Positions 1 to 6,766 of a DNA stretch of 11,426 bases are shown here, piece by piece; the stretch's first letter is position 1; each line of letters begins with the position of its first letter. The translations under genes and the position numbers were made by a program. The DNA lies in the NCBI GenBank assembly GCA_005882415.1, contig VBAE01000088.1, positions 18,509 to 29,934 of the forward strand, given 5' to 3'. Below the pieces are notes generated by a model, which ran no database searches, had not been told where the DNA came from, and worked only from the letters and a program-made list of their open reading frames with translations. This DNA comes from Alphaproteobacteria bacterium (GTDB lineage: Bacteria > Pseudomonadota > Alphaproteobacteria > Sphingomonadales > Sphingomonadaceae).

Positions 1-2138
1 CAAGCAGCTCGCCGAAGACGTGAAGCCCAATTTGCCCGAGCAGATGACGATCACCGTCGGCTCGGACGAGAGCCTGTTCATCAGCAAGGCGATCGAGGGC
101 GTCTGGCATACGCTTGCCGAGGCCGCGATCCTGGTCGTCGCGGTGATCTTCCTCTTCCTCGGCACCTGGCGGGCGACCCTGATTCCCGCCGTCACCGTCC
201 CGATCTGTCTCCTGGGCAGCTTCGCTGTGCTGTGGATGTTCGGCTATTCGATCAACCTTCTGACCCTCCTCGCCATGGTGCTCGCCATCGGCCTCGTCGT
301 CGACGACGCCATCGTCGTTCTGGAGAATGTCTACCACCGGATCGAGCAGGGCGAGCCGCCGCTCGCCGCGTCCTTCGAAGGCACGCGCCAGGTCGCCTTC
401 GCCATCGTCTCGACCACCCTCGTCGTCTGCGCCGTGTTCGTGCCGATCATGTTCATCGCCGGCCAGACCGGGCTCCTGTTCCGCGAATTGGGCGTGGCGA
501 TGATCGGCTCGATCGCCTTTTCCGGCTTCCTCGCCTTGAGCCTGGCGCCGATGCTCTGCTCGAAGCTCCTCCCGCACGAGAACCGCGGGCGCCTCGCCGT
601 CTCGGTCGACGACCGCTTCTCGCGGGTCGAGCTCCGTTGCGGCCTTCCTGTTCACCACGATCAAGTCCGAGTTGGTCCCGACCGAGGATGTCGGAATCCT
701 CTCCGCCCAGCTCTCTGGCCCCGAAGGCACCGGCTTCGACCAGATGAAGACCTATCTCGGCGACACCGAGAAGCTGCTCCTGCCGATGGTCGGCAACGGC
801 GCGGTGCGCACCGTCATCGCCCGCGTGCCCGGCGGCTTCGGCCCGAGCGACGACTTCAACAATGCCAGCGTCTCGGTCTTCCTGAAGCCCTGGGAGGAAC
901 GCAACGTCACCACCGACGACGTGGTCCGCGAGGTCAACAAGAAGCTCCAGCAGCTCCCCTCGCTCCGCGGCAATGCGGCGGTCCGCTCCTCGCTCGGCCG
1001 GGGCAGGGGCCAGCCGGTCAATTTCGTCATCGCCGGCGCGACCTATGAGGACCTCGCCCGCGCCCGCGACCGGATCATCGAGGCCGCCCAGTCCAAGCCG
1101 GGAATCCTCAACCTCGACTCCGACTATAAGGAGACCAAGCCGCAGCTCCGCATCGACGTCGATACCGCCCGCGCCGGCGATCTCGGCGTGTCGGTGCAGG
1201 ACGTGTCGAACGCGCTCCAGTCGCTGCTCGGCTCGCGCCGGGTCTCGACCTATGTCGACCGCGGCGAGGAATATCGGGTGATCGTCCAGGCCGAGGCCGG
1301 CGCCCGCTCGACCGAGGCGAGCCTCGCCTCCATCTATGTCCGCAACCGCAGCGGCGGCCTCGTCCCGCTCTCCAATCTCGTCAAGACCCGCGAGACCGCC
1401 GGCGCGCGCGATCTCGGCCGCTACAACAAGCTCCGCGCAATCACCCTCCAGGGCGGCCTCGCCCCCGGTTACTCGCTCGGCGAGGCTTTGTCCTGGCTGG
1501 AGACGGAAGCCGCCAAGGCGCCCGAAGTCACCGCCATCGGCTATCGCGGCGAGAGCCAGAGCTTCAAGGAAGCCGGCGGCTCGATCATGGTCGTGTTCCT
1601 GCTGACCATCGTGCTCGTCTATTTGCTGCTCGCGGCGCAGTTCGAAAGCTTCGTCCACCCGGCCGTCATCATCACCACCGTCCCCACCGCGGTGGCGGGC
1701 GGCATCGTCGGCCTCGCACTCATGGGCCAGACGCTCAATCTCTACAGCCAGGTCGGCATCGTCATGCTGGTCGGCCTCGCCGCCAAGAACGGCATCCTGA
1801 TCGTCGAATTCGCCAACCAGCTCCGCGATTCCGGCCGCGACATCGGCACTGCAATCCGCGAAGCCGCCGCCCGCCGCCTCCGCCCGATCCTGATGACCTC
1901 CATCGCCACCGTCGCCGGTGCCGTCCCCCTGATGATCGCCAGCGGCGCCGGCGCCGGCGCCCGCCAGGCGATCGGCGTCGTCGTAGTCTTCGGAGTCTCC
2001 ATCTCCACCCTCATCACCCTGTTCCTCATCCCCGTCCTCTACGCCCGCCTCGCCCGCTACACCGGCTCCCCCGAAGCGGTGACGAGGAAGCTCGAGGCGG
2101 AACTAGGCCGAGGAACGGTCCCCGCGCCTGCGGAGTAG
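1..2138 (+). pseudogene. RND-family efflux permease, 5'-partial, disrupted by an internal out-of-frame deletion
   Basis: Inner-membrane, proton-driven multidrug or metabolite efflux pump subunit (AcrB/MexB type). The gene is open from the left edge; the reading frame beginning at base 2 encodes the end of the first periplasmic domain and TM2-TM6, including GLVVDDAIVVLENV with the proton-relay Asp pair at 302-307. That frame keeps RND similarity to about base 627 (DRFSRVE) and then turns into unrelated sequence. Similarity resumes one frame over at about base 636 (VAAFLFTTIKSELVPTEDVG) and continues through the second periplasmic domain and TM8-TM12 to TAG at 2136-2138, with the TM10 Lys at 1785-1787 (GLAAKNGILIVEF). 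The linker plus first half of TM7, about 25-30 residues in AcrB-type proteins, is missing, so this looks like a deletion of 3n+2 bases rather than a one-base slip. As written, a continuous pump cannot be made. A real lesion and an assembly error are both possible. Confidence 0.85.
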
Positions 2139-2193
2139 TCCTCCCCGCGCAAAGCGGGGGGAGGGGGACCACACGCAGTGTGGTGGAGGGGTA
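2139..2193 (+). repeat. REP-like palindromic element, left copy
   Basis: A 55-nt element starting right after the efflux-gene stop codon. It contains two hairpins: one with CCCCGC/GCGGGG arms around 2143-2159, and a perfect 7-bp stem ACCACAC-GCA-GTGTGGT at 2168-2184. It is the inverted counterpart of the element at 2244-2298, with 42 of 55 positions identical and no gaps. Its position between genes and its two-hairpin layout fit REP elements arranged as an inverted pair (BIME-like). It may also act as a transcription end or mRNA-stabilising structure for the upstream gene. No REP-associated transposase (RAYT) gene is present in the window. Confidence 0.75.
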
Positions 2194-2243
2194 AGTGTCG
2201 CGGAATCAGAGGTTCCCGCGAGAACCGCTAAGGACCAGCCTTC

Positions 2244-2298
2244 TACCCCTCCACCGGACTACGTCCGGTCCCCCTCCCCATCCTGCGGATGGGGAGGA
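2244..2298 (-). repeat. REP-like palindromic element, right (inverted) copy
   Basis: Second 55-nt copy, in opposite orientation to the one at 2139-2193. Its hairpins are ACCGGAC-TAC-GTCCGGT (2253-2269) and CCCCATCC-TGC-GGATGGGG (2276-2294), both perfect. In the smaller stem, two base pairs differ from the left copy on both arms, so pairing is kept; this is compensatory change and suggests the structure is selected. The 50-nt spacer between the copies carries a third near-palindrome, GGTTCCCG/CGAGAACC (2211-2226, one mismatch). Confidence 0.75.
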
Positions 2299-2548
2299 CT
2301 TTTCATTTCCATAGTAGGAATTCGTCTGTCACCCTCCTTGAGATGACAGCCCTATCCTCCTCCGATGCCGCAGCCGTGGCGCATGGCCTTCTTCGTCCGA
2401 TCAGGGCTCGCCGGGCCGGGATACCCCCCACGATTCCATGTGACTTTCACGACTTTCCCGCCACTCGCGCCAGTCGTCCTCAGGCACGGGCGACTTCCTC
2501 AACTTATTTTCGGTTGCCCTCATGGGCCCGGGCTGCTTCGGGGGTGGA
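2299..2548. other. Intergenic sequence between the repeat pair and the TspO gene
   Basis: With the repeats, this makes a gene-free stretch of about 410 bases. I see no convincing coding sequence: the open frames crossing it lack family resemblance. A weak inverted repeat, CTGTCA (2326-2331) with TGACAG (2344-2349), is the only structure seen. A promoter for the tspO-ubiK pair must lie here or upstream, but I cannot place -35/-10 boxes with confidence. Confidence 0.4.
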
Positions 2549-3097
2549 ATGACCGCTATCGCCTCTCCCGCCCAGCTCCGCATGAGCTTCCTTCGCTATG
2601 CACTCGTCACGGTGCCGGCGACGCTCCTGCTCGGAACATTGTCGGGAGTCGCCGCCCAATCGGGCTATGGCAATCCCTGGTTCGACGCCCTCCAGAAGCC
2701 CAGCTTCATGCCGCCCGGCTGGGCGTTTCCGGTCGCCTGGACGATCCTCTACATCCTGCTCGGGCTCAGCCTGGCGATGATCCTCCACGCCCGCGGCGCG
2801 CGGGGGAGGGGGCTGCCGGTGGCTCTGTTCCTGGTGCAGATGGCGCTCAATTACGCCTGGTCGCCGGCCTTCTTCGCCTTCCACCAGGTGGGCCTCGCTT
2901 TCGCTCTCATCGTGGCGATGATCCTGCTCACCCTCGTCTGCGCGTTCCTCTTCTGGCGGATCCGCAAGGCGGCGGCGCTTCTGCTCATCCCCTATCTCGC
3001 CTGGCTCTGCTTCGCGGGCGCGCTGACCTGGCAGATCCGGGCGCTCAACCCCGATTACCTTGCGCAGCCGGGGGCGAGTGCCGATATCGCCCTTTAA
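2549..3097 (+). CDS. tspO: TspO/MBR family (tryptophan-rich sensory) membrane protein
   Basis: Small membrane protein of the TspO/translocator family, which binds porphyrins and other tetrapyrroles or lipids; in alphaproteobacteria it is linked to oxygen- and stress-dependent regulation. Five hydrophobic segments span the 182 residues. Family landmarks are visible: a first helix ending in SG, then GNPWFDALQKPSFMPPGWAF, the WTILY segment, LNYAWSPAFF in the third helix, and a last helix ending in LNP. The length is close to the usual 150-180. The start is uncertain: ATG 2549 has a G-rich stretch just upstream, but ATG 2522 (9 residues longer) and ATG 2582 are alternatives and none has an ideal ribosome-binding site. 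The stop lies 13 bases before the next gene, suggesting co-transcription with ubiK. The natural ligand cannot be read from sequence. Confidence 0.9.
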   Translation: MTAIASPAQLRMSFLRYALVTVPATLLLGTLSGVAAQSGYGNPWFDALQKPSFMPPGWAFPVAWTILYILLGLSLAMILHARGARGRGLPVALFLVQMALNYAWSPAFFAFHQVGLAFALIVAMILLTLVCAFLFWRIRKAAALLLIPYLAWLCFAGALTWQIRALNPDYLAQPGASADIAL

Positions 3098-3110
3098 GAG
3101 GAGCTTAGCC

Positions 3111-3413
3111 ATGCAATCGCAGAACCGGATTTTCGACGATTTCGTGAAGATGATGAACGGCGCCGCCGGCACCTTCGCGGGCATGACCCGCGAGGCTGAG
3201 GGCTCGATGCGCGAGCGGATGCGCGAATGGCTCGGCGGCGTCGACATGGTCGGCCGCGAGGAGTTCGAGGCGGTGAAGGCGATCGCCGTCGCGGCGCGCG
3301 AGGAGAATCTGGCGCTCAAGGCCCGGCTCGACAAGCTGGAGGCCGCGGCGGCCCCCGCGCCCGCCCCGCGCAGCCGCAAGGCCTCGCCGGGAGCCGAACC
3401 TCCGGCGCAGTAA
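3111..3413 (+). CDS. ubiK: UbiK/BMFP-type ubiquinone biosynthesis accessory factor
   Basis: A 100-residue protein of the BMFP/YqiC (UbiK) family. UbiK helps the later steps of ubiquinone synthesis through contacts with UbiJ and lipids, and family members form trimeric coiled coils able to fuse membranes. The hallmark segment is at residues 45-75: DMVGREEFEAVKAIAVAARE, followed by ENLALKARLDKLE, a heptad-like coiled coil. The N-terminal half is amphipathic and Met/Arg-rich. The C-terminal 25 residues are an Ala/Pro/Lys-rich disordered tail. Start ATG 3111 is chosen because AAGAGGAG sits just upstream and the family alignment begins here; an open frame further upstream overlaps the tspO gene. 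It is probably co-transcribed with tspO (13-base gap). The family call is firm; the role in ubiquinone synthesis is carried over from enterobacterial homologues. Confidence 0.88.
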   Translation: MQSQNRIFDDFVKMMNGAAGTFAGMTREAEGSMRERMREWLGGVDMVGREEFEAVKAIAVAAREENLALKARLDKLEAAAAPAPAPRSRKASPGAEPPAQ

Positions 3414-3512
3414 TCCACAACATATTGTGCAGCGCCGCATAGCTCCCCTTGCATCTGGGGGGCGCGGCAGGCAGGCTTCCCTTCAGGGCCGGGGGCATTT
3501 GGGATCAAGGAC

Positions 3513-4022
3513 ATGGACGTCGACGAGTATGAGCTGGAGCGCGAGACCAGCGCGCCGATCGAAATGCTCGAACATTATTTCAGCGCCCATGGCTGGGCCT
3601 GCGAGCGTTCGGGCGACGAGGAGATCGTCGCCAGCTTCCAGGGCAGCTGGGCGCAATATGAGCTGCGCGCGATCTGGCGGGAGGAGGACAATGTCCTCCA
3701 GTTCCTCGCGCTCCCGGACATCCGCGTCGCAAGCGACAAATATGCCGCGGTCTACGAGACGATCGGCCTCATAAACGAGCAGCTCTGGCTCGGCCATTTC
3801 GAGCTTTGGGGCAATAGCGGCCTCGTCCTCTTCCGCCACGCCGCCCTCCTCGACGGCGACGAGGGCGCACTTCTCTCGCTCCAGCAGGCTGAGACCCTGG
3901 TCGAGGCCGCGATCGAGGAATGCGAGCGCTTCTACCCGGTTTTCCAGTTCGTCCTCTGGGCCGGCAAGACCCCCCAGGAAGCCATCGCCGCCGCCCTCAT
4001 CGAGACCCAGGGCGAGGCGTAG
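3513..4022 (+). CDS. YbjN domain-containing protein
   Basis: A soluble 169-residue protein of the YbjN family (PF10722), whose fold resembles type III secretion chaperones. Enterobacterial YbjN influences motility, biofilm and stress traits, but its molecular function is unsettled. Family features are the acidic N-terminus, the PIEMLEHYFSAHGW helix followed by beta strands (EEIVASFQGSWAQYELRAIWR), the FLALPDIRV strand and the closing helix before LINEQLWLGHFELW. The start at ATG 3513 is supported by AAGGA a few bases upstream. It sits 24 bases before proC on the same strand, consistent with a shared transcript. No membrane segment, signal peptide or catalytic motif is visible. The family assignment is reasonably sure; the function is not. 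Confidence 0.82.
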   Translation: MDVDEYELERETSAPIEMLEHYFSAHGWACERSGDEEIVASFQGSWAQYELRAIWREEDNVLQFLALPDIRVASDKYAAVYETIGLINEQLWLGHFELWGNSGLVLFRHAALLDGDEGALLSLQQAETLVEAAIEECERFYPVFQFVLWAGKTPQEAIAAALIETQGEA

Positions 4023-4030
4023 ATCGGACG

Positions 4031-4046
4031 AGGAGACGCGTCTTCC
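4031..4046 (+). promoter_or_regulatory. proC ribosome-binding site inside a palindrome
   Basis: The only good Shine-Dalgarno sequence before proC is AGGAG at 4031-4035, 11 bases from the ATG. It overlaps the perfect 10-bp palindrome AGACGCGTCT (4034-4043). In RNA a short stem with a CGCG loop (GGAGA pairing with TCTTC, one G-U pair) could partly cover the AGGAG. Seen in sequence; any regulatory effect is inference. Confidence 0.35.
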
Positions 4047-4871
4047 ATGGCTGAGTCTCCTTTGTTCAACGGGCCCATCTGGCTGGTCGGCTGCGGCAAT
4101 ATGGCAGGCGCGATGCTTCGCGGCTGGCTCGATGCCGGGCTCGATCCGGCCCAGGTCACCGTCATCCGGCCGAGCGGGGTCGCCCCGGCGCCCGGGGTGC
4201 GCACCCTCACCTTCCTCCCCGAGGACGAGGTCCCGGCCCTGGTCCTGCTCGGGGTGAAGCCGCAGAAGCTCGGCGACGTCGCCGCCTCGGTCGCCCGCGC
4301 GCTCGATCCGGCGACGATCCTCGTCTCGATCCTCGCCGGGGTCGAGCTCGCCACCCTGCGCAGCCGCTTCCCGGTCCCGCGCAATATCGTCAAGGCAATG
4401 CCCAACACGCCCGTGGTACTCCGCAAGGGCGTCACCGACCTCTTCACCGACAGCCCCGACCCCGCCCACCGCGCCGCCATCGAACGGCTGATGGGCGCAT
4501 TGGGCCATGTCGAATGGTTCGACGACGAGGCGCGCTTCGCCGCCGCAAGCGCCCTCACTGCCGCCGCGCCCGCCTTCCTCTACCGCTTCTTGGACGCCCT
4601 CGCCGCCGCCGGGGAGAGCCTCGGCCTCCCGCCCGAACAGGCCGCGCGCCTCGCCGCGAGGATGGCCGAAGGCGCCTCTGCACTCGCTGCCTCCTCCGGC
4701 GAGAGCCCCGAGCAGCTCGCCCGCCGAGTCGCCAGCCCCGGCGGCACCACCGAGGCGGGCCTCGCCGTGCTCGACTCGGACCATGGCCTGAAGCCGCTGC
4801 TCCTCGACACCCTCCAAGCCTCCCGCAGGCGCGGCGCCGAGATGGCCGCGGCGGCCCGCCGCTCAGATTGA
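4047..4871 (+). CDS. proC: Pyrroline-5-carboxylate reductase
   Basis: Catalyses the last step of proline synthesis: NAD(P)H-dependent reduction of 1-pyrroline-5-carboxylate to L-proline, in the cytoplasm. The 274-residue length is normal. An N-terminal Rossmann fold begins with IWLVGCGNMAGAM (residues 11-23, dinucleotide-binding glycines). GVKPQ (69-73) and KAMPNTP (116-122) are typical of the family. The C-terminal helical domain carries the P5CR signature ASPGGTTEAGLAVLDS (229-244). One oddity is residues 171-176, where the usual SGPA-type substrate-loop sequence reads TAAAPA, so Ser-Gly is replaced by Ala-Ala; whether this is lineage-typical needs an alignment. It follows the YbjN gene closely and is followed 54 bases later by ilvE, so these amino-acid genes may share a transcript. 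The identification is secure. Confidence 0.93.
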   Translation: MAESPLFNGPIWLVGCGNMAGAMLRGWLDAGLDPAQVTVIRPSGVAPAPGVRTLTFLPEDEVPALVLLGVKPQKLGDVAASVARALDPATILVSILAGVELATLRSRFPVPRNIVKAMPNTPVVLRKGVTDLFTDSPDPAHRAAIERLMGALGHVEWFDDEARFAAASALTAAAPAFLYRFLDALAAAGESLGLPPEQAARLAARMAEGASALAASSGESPEQLARRVASPGGTTEAGLAVLDSDHGLKPLLLDTLQASRRRGAEMAAAARRSD

Positions 4872-4925
4872 CGGCCCCACCCCCCGCGCCTATCTCGCCG
4901 GGCAACCATCAGGAGCAGGACACAG

Positions 4926-5816
4926 GTGACCGATCAGCGCAGCTTCGACGACCGCGACGGCTTCATCTGGTTCGACGGCAAGCTGGTCCCCTGGCGCGAG
5001 GCGGAGGTCCATGTCCTCACCCACGCCCTCCATTACGCCTCCTCCGTCTTCGAGGGGCAGCGCTCATACGGCGGCGAGATCTTTCGCCTGTCCGACCACA
5101 GCCGCCGCCTCAAGCGCTCGGCCGAATTGCTCGGCTTCGAAGTGCCGTGGAGCGTCGAGCAGATCGACGAAGCCTGCCGCGAGACGCTTCGCGCCAACAA
5201 TCTCGAAGACGCCTATCTCCGGCCGCTCGCCTGGCGCGGATCGGAGCAGATGGGCGTCTCCGCCCAGCGCTCGAAGATCCACCTCGCCATCTCGGCCTGG
5301 TATTGGGGCGCCTATTTCGGCGAGGAGGCGATCCGCAAGGGCCTTCGCCTCGACATCGCCAAATGGCGCCGCCCCGCGCCTTACACCGCGCCCGTCGAGT
5401 CCAAGGCCGCCGGCCTCTACATGATCTGCACCCTCTCGCGGCACGAGGCGCAGGCCAAGGGCTATGACGATGCTTTGATGTTCGACTGGCGCGGCCAGGT
5501 CGCCGAGGGGACCGGGGCCAATGCCTTCTTCGTCAAGGACGGCAAGCTCCACACGCCGACCCCGGACTGCTTCCTCAACGGAATCACCCGCCAGACCGTG
5601 ATCGAGCTCGCCCAGAAGCGCGGCATCGAGGTCATCGAGCGGGCGATCTGGCCGGAGGAGCTCGAAGGGATGGAGCAATTCTTCCTCACCGGCAGCGCCG
5701 CGGAGGTGACCCCCGTCGCCGAGGCCGGCCCGTGGCGGTTCGAAGTCGGCGAGATGACCCTGCAGCTGCGCAAGGACTATCTCGACCTCGCCCACCGCCG
5801 GATATCGAACAGCTAG
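4926..5816 (+). CDS. ilvE: Branched-chain amino acid aminotransferase (fold type IV PLP enzyme)
   Basis: Transfers the amino group between glutamate and the 2-oxo acids of valine, leucine and isoleucine; cytoplasmic and PLP-dependent. The 296 residues match the family length. Recognisable landmarks are FDGKLVPWREAEVHVLTHAL at the N-terminus, HYASSVFEG (36-44), Arg60 in LSDHSRRL (phosphate contact region), the PLP Schiff-base Lys160 in VESKAAGLY, the cofactor-binding VAEGTGANAFF (192-202) with Glu194, and LTGSAAEVTPV (254-264). Start is GTG 4926, supported by AGGAG at 4910-4914 and the standard family N-terminus. A GC hairpin and then tRNA-Gln follow directly. D-amino-acid aminotransferase and aminodeoxychorismate lyase share the fold, but length and motifs fit BCAT best. 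Confidence 0.93.
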   Translation: MTDQRSFDDRDGFIWFDGKLVPWREAEVHVLTHALHYASSVFEGQRSYGGEIFRLSDHSRRLKRSAELLGFEVPWSVEQIDEACRETLRANNLEDAYLRPLAWRGSEQMGVSAQRSKIHLAISAWYWGAYFGEEAIRKGLRLDIAKWRRPAPYTAPVESKAAGLYMICTLSRHEAQAKGYDDALMFDWRGQVAEGTGANAFFVKDGKLHTPTPDCFLNGITRQTVIELAQKRGIEVIERAIWPEELEGMEQFFLTGSAAEVTPVAEAGPWRFEVGEMTLQLRKDYLDLAHRRISNS

Positions 5817-5824
5817 GGCTTTCG

Positions 5825-5840
5825 CCGGGCTCCCGCCCGG
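5825..5840 (+). terminator. Possible terminator hairpin after ilvE
   Basis: A perfect 6-bp GC stem with a 4-base loop, CCGGGC-TCCC-GCCCGG, starts 9 bases after the ilvE stop and is followed only by TTATA, not a proper U-run. It could end or attenuate the ilvE transcript, but it may be incidental in DNA this GC-rich. Confidence 0.3.
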
Positions 5841-5841
5841 T

Positions 5842-5847
5842 TATAAG
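5842..5847 (+). promoter_or_regulatory. Candidate -10 box for tRNA-Gln
   Basis: TATAAG lies 12 bases before the tRNA 5' end, the right distance for a short leader, and stands out in GC-rich surroundings. No good -35 hexamer is seen at 16-18 bases upstream, where the terminator-like hairpin lies. Read-through from ilvE is the alternative. Confidence 0.35.
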
Positions 5848-5859
5848 GCCCGCGCCCGC

Positions 5860-5934
5860 TGGGGCGTCGCCAAGTGGTAAGGCACCGGTTTTTGGTACCG
5901 GCATTCGCAGGTTCGAATCCTGCCGCCCCAGCCA
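5860..5934 (+). tRNA. tRNA-Gln (anticodon UUG), CCA encoded
   Basis: A full cloverleaf can be drawn. Acceptor stem TGGGGCG (5860-5866) pairs perfectly with CGCCCCA (5924-5930). The D arm is GCC...GGC (5869-5883). The anticodon stem is CCGGT/ACCGG (5885-5889, 5897-5901) with loop TTTTGGT and anticodon TTG at 5892-5894, reading CAA. The T arm is GCAGG-TTCGAAT-CCTGC (5907-5923). G5931 is the discriminator and CCA is encoded at 5932-5934. The downstream DUF2063 gene converges on it with a 34-base gap. Confidence 0.97.
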
Positions 5935-5968
5935 GGCATGCTCATGATTCGGGCGCCGGCAGCCGCGG

Positions 5969-6766
5969 CTAAACCGCTGCAACCAGCCCCATGGTCCCGG
6001 CCGACGGCAGCCAGGCGGCAAGATCGGCGATCACGGCGCCGGGCTCGCGGCCGCTGCCGCGGGCGGCCGCGGCGGCCGCGGCGTGGACGTCTCCGTTGCC
6101 GGCGGGAAGCGCCTCGAGAAATGCGAAGCGCCACGCATCGAGCCTGTGCACGCGCACCCGCCAGCCGCTTCGGGCGACGGCGGTCCTGGTCTCGACCGCT
6201 TCCGGCAGTGGGATGGCCTCGCCGCCGTCGGCGGCCGCGAGGAGAGGGGCAAAATCGAATTCGAGCCGCAGCAGCCGGACGCCGTCGGGGACGCGCAGGC
6301 GGCTTGCGGGCATCAGCGCGAGATCGCCGGTCACCGGCAACCTTTCGGCCTCGATCCCGCTTGCACGCAGGCATTCGCTTCGCGCCCGCTCGATCCGCGC
6401 CAGTTGCGCTGGTACGGCCATCAGCGACCCCGATTCCGAAGCCTCGGGCGGTGCGCGCTCGGCCAGATAGCCCGCAAAGTCCGATCCGAAGCCGTAGAGG
6501 CTCGGATCGCGCGAGCGCCGGCTCTCGACATAGCCGCTCGCGAACAGGTCGAATGCGGTGTCGCCGGCGAACAGGCGAAGCACGCGATATTCGTCGCGCA
6601 GGCTTTCCATCAGCCGCGCACGATAGCCGCCTGCATAGATGCCGACTCGCTCGGCCGGAGTCAGCCGCGCATCGCCGCTCACCACTTCGTCCGCGAAGCC
6701 CGGGGCCGCGCCGCCGGCGAAGATCGCCCGCTGCATCCAGTGCTGGACCGCGCCGAGATCGGTCAT
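5969..6766 (-). CDS. DUF2063 / BufC-HvfC-like partner protein of the MNIO enzyme
   Basis: Third gene of the minus-strand operon; 265 residues from the chosen start. The N-terminal domain matches DUF2063 (BufC/HvfC N-terminal domain): MTDLGAVQHWMQRAIF, then LTPAERVGIYAGGYRARLMESL, DEYRVLRLFAGDTAFDLFASGYV and GSDFAGYLAE (about residues 3-105). The second half (about 145-265) is a less conserved beta/alpha domain with LRLEFDFAPLL and a closing region rich in alanine (HAAAAAAARG). In characterised MNIO systems this partner binds precursor peptides and presents them to the enzyme. Start ATG 6766 overlaps the upstream stop codon (TGATG) and fits the family N-terminus; an in-frame start 27 bases upstream would lie inside the MNIO gene. 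No membrane segment or signal is seen. Family call good; substrate inferred from context. Confidence 0.88.
   Translation of the reverse strand: MTDLGAVQHWMQRAIFAGGAAPGFADEVVSGDARLTPAERVGIYAGGYRARLMESLRDEYRVLRLFAGDTAFDLFASGYVESRRSRDPSLYGFGSDFAGYLAERAPPEASESGSLMAVPAQLARIERARSECLRASGIEAERLPVTGDLALMPASRLRVPDGVRLLRLEFDFAPLLAAADGGEAIPLPEAVETRTAVARSGWRVRVHRLDAWRFAFLEALPAGNGDVHAAAAAAARGSGREPGAVIADLAAWLPSAGTMGLVAAV

Noticed and set aside
453..1658. 401-codon open frame on the minus strand
   Set aside because: Antisense shadow of the RND permease gene; composition is typical of GC-rich reverse frames and no family motif is seen.
5912..5968. tRNA-Gln 3' end as an integration site for an island carrying the MNIO operon
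   Set aside because: I found no direct repeat of the tRNA 3' end elsewhere in the window, no integrase, and no clear change in base composition of the operon's coding DNA.
5961..5970. AGCCGCGGCT palindrome at the DUF2063 stop as a terminator
   Set aside because: No loop can form in a perfect 10-bp palindrome of this kind without losing most of the stem, and no T-run follows on the minus strand.
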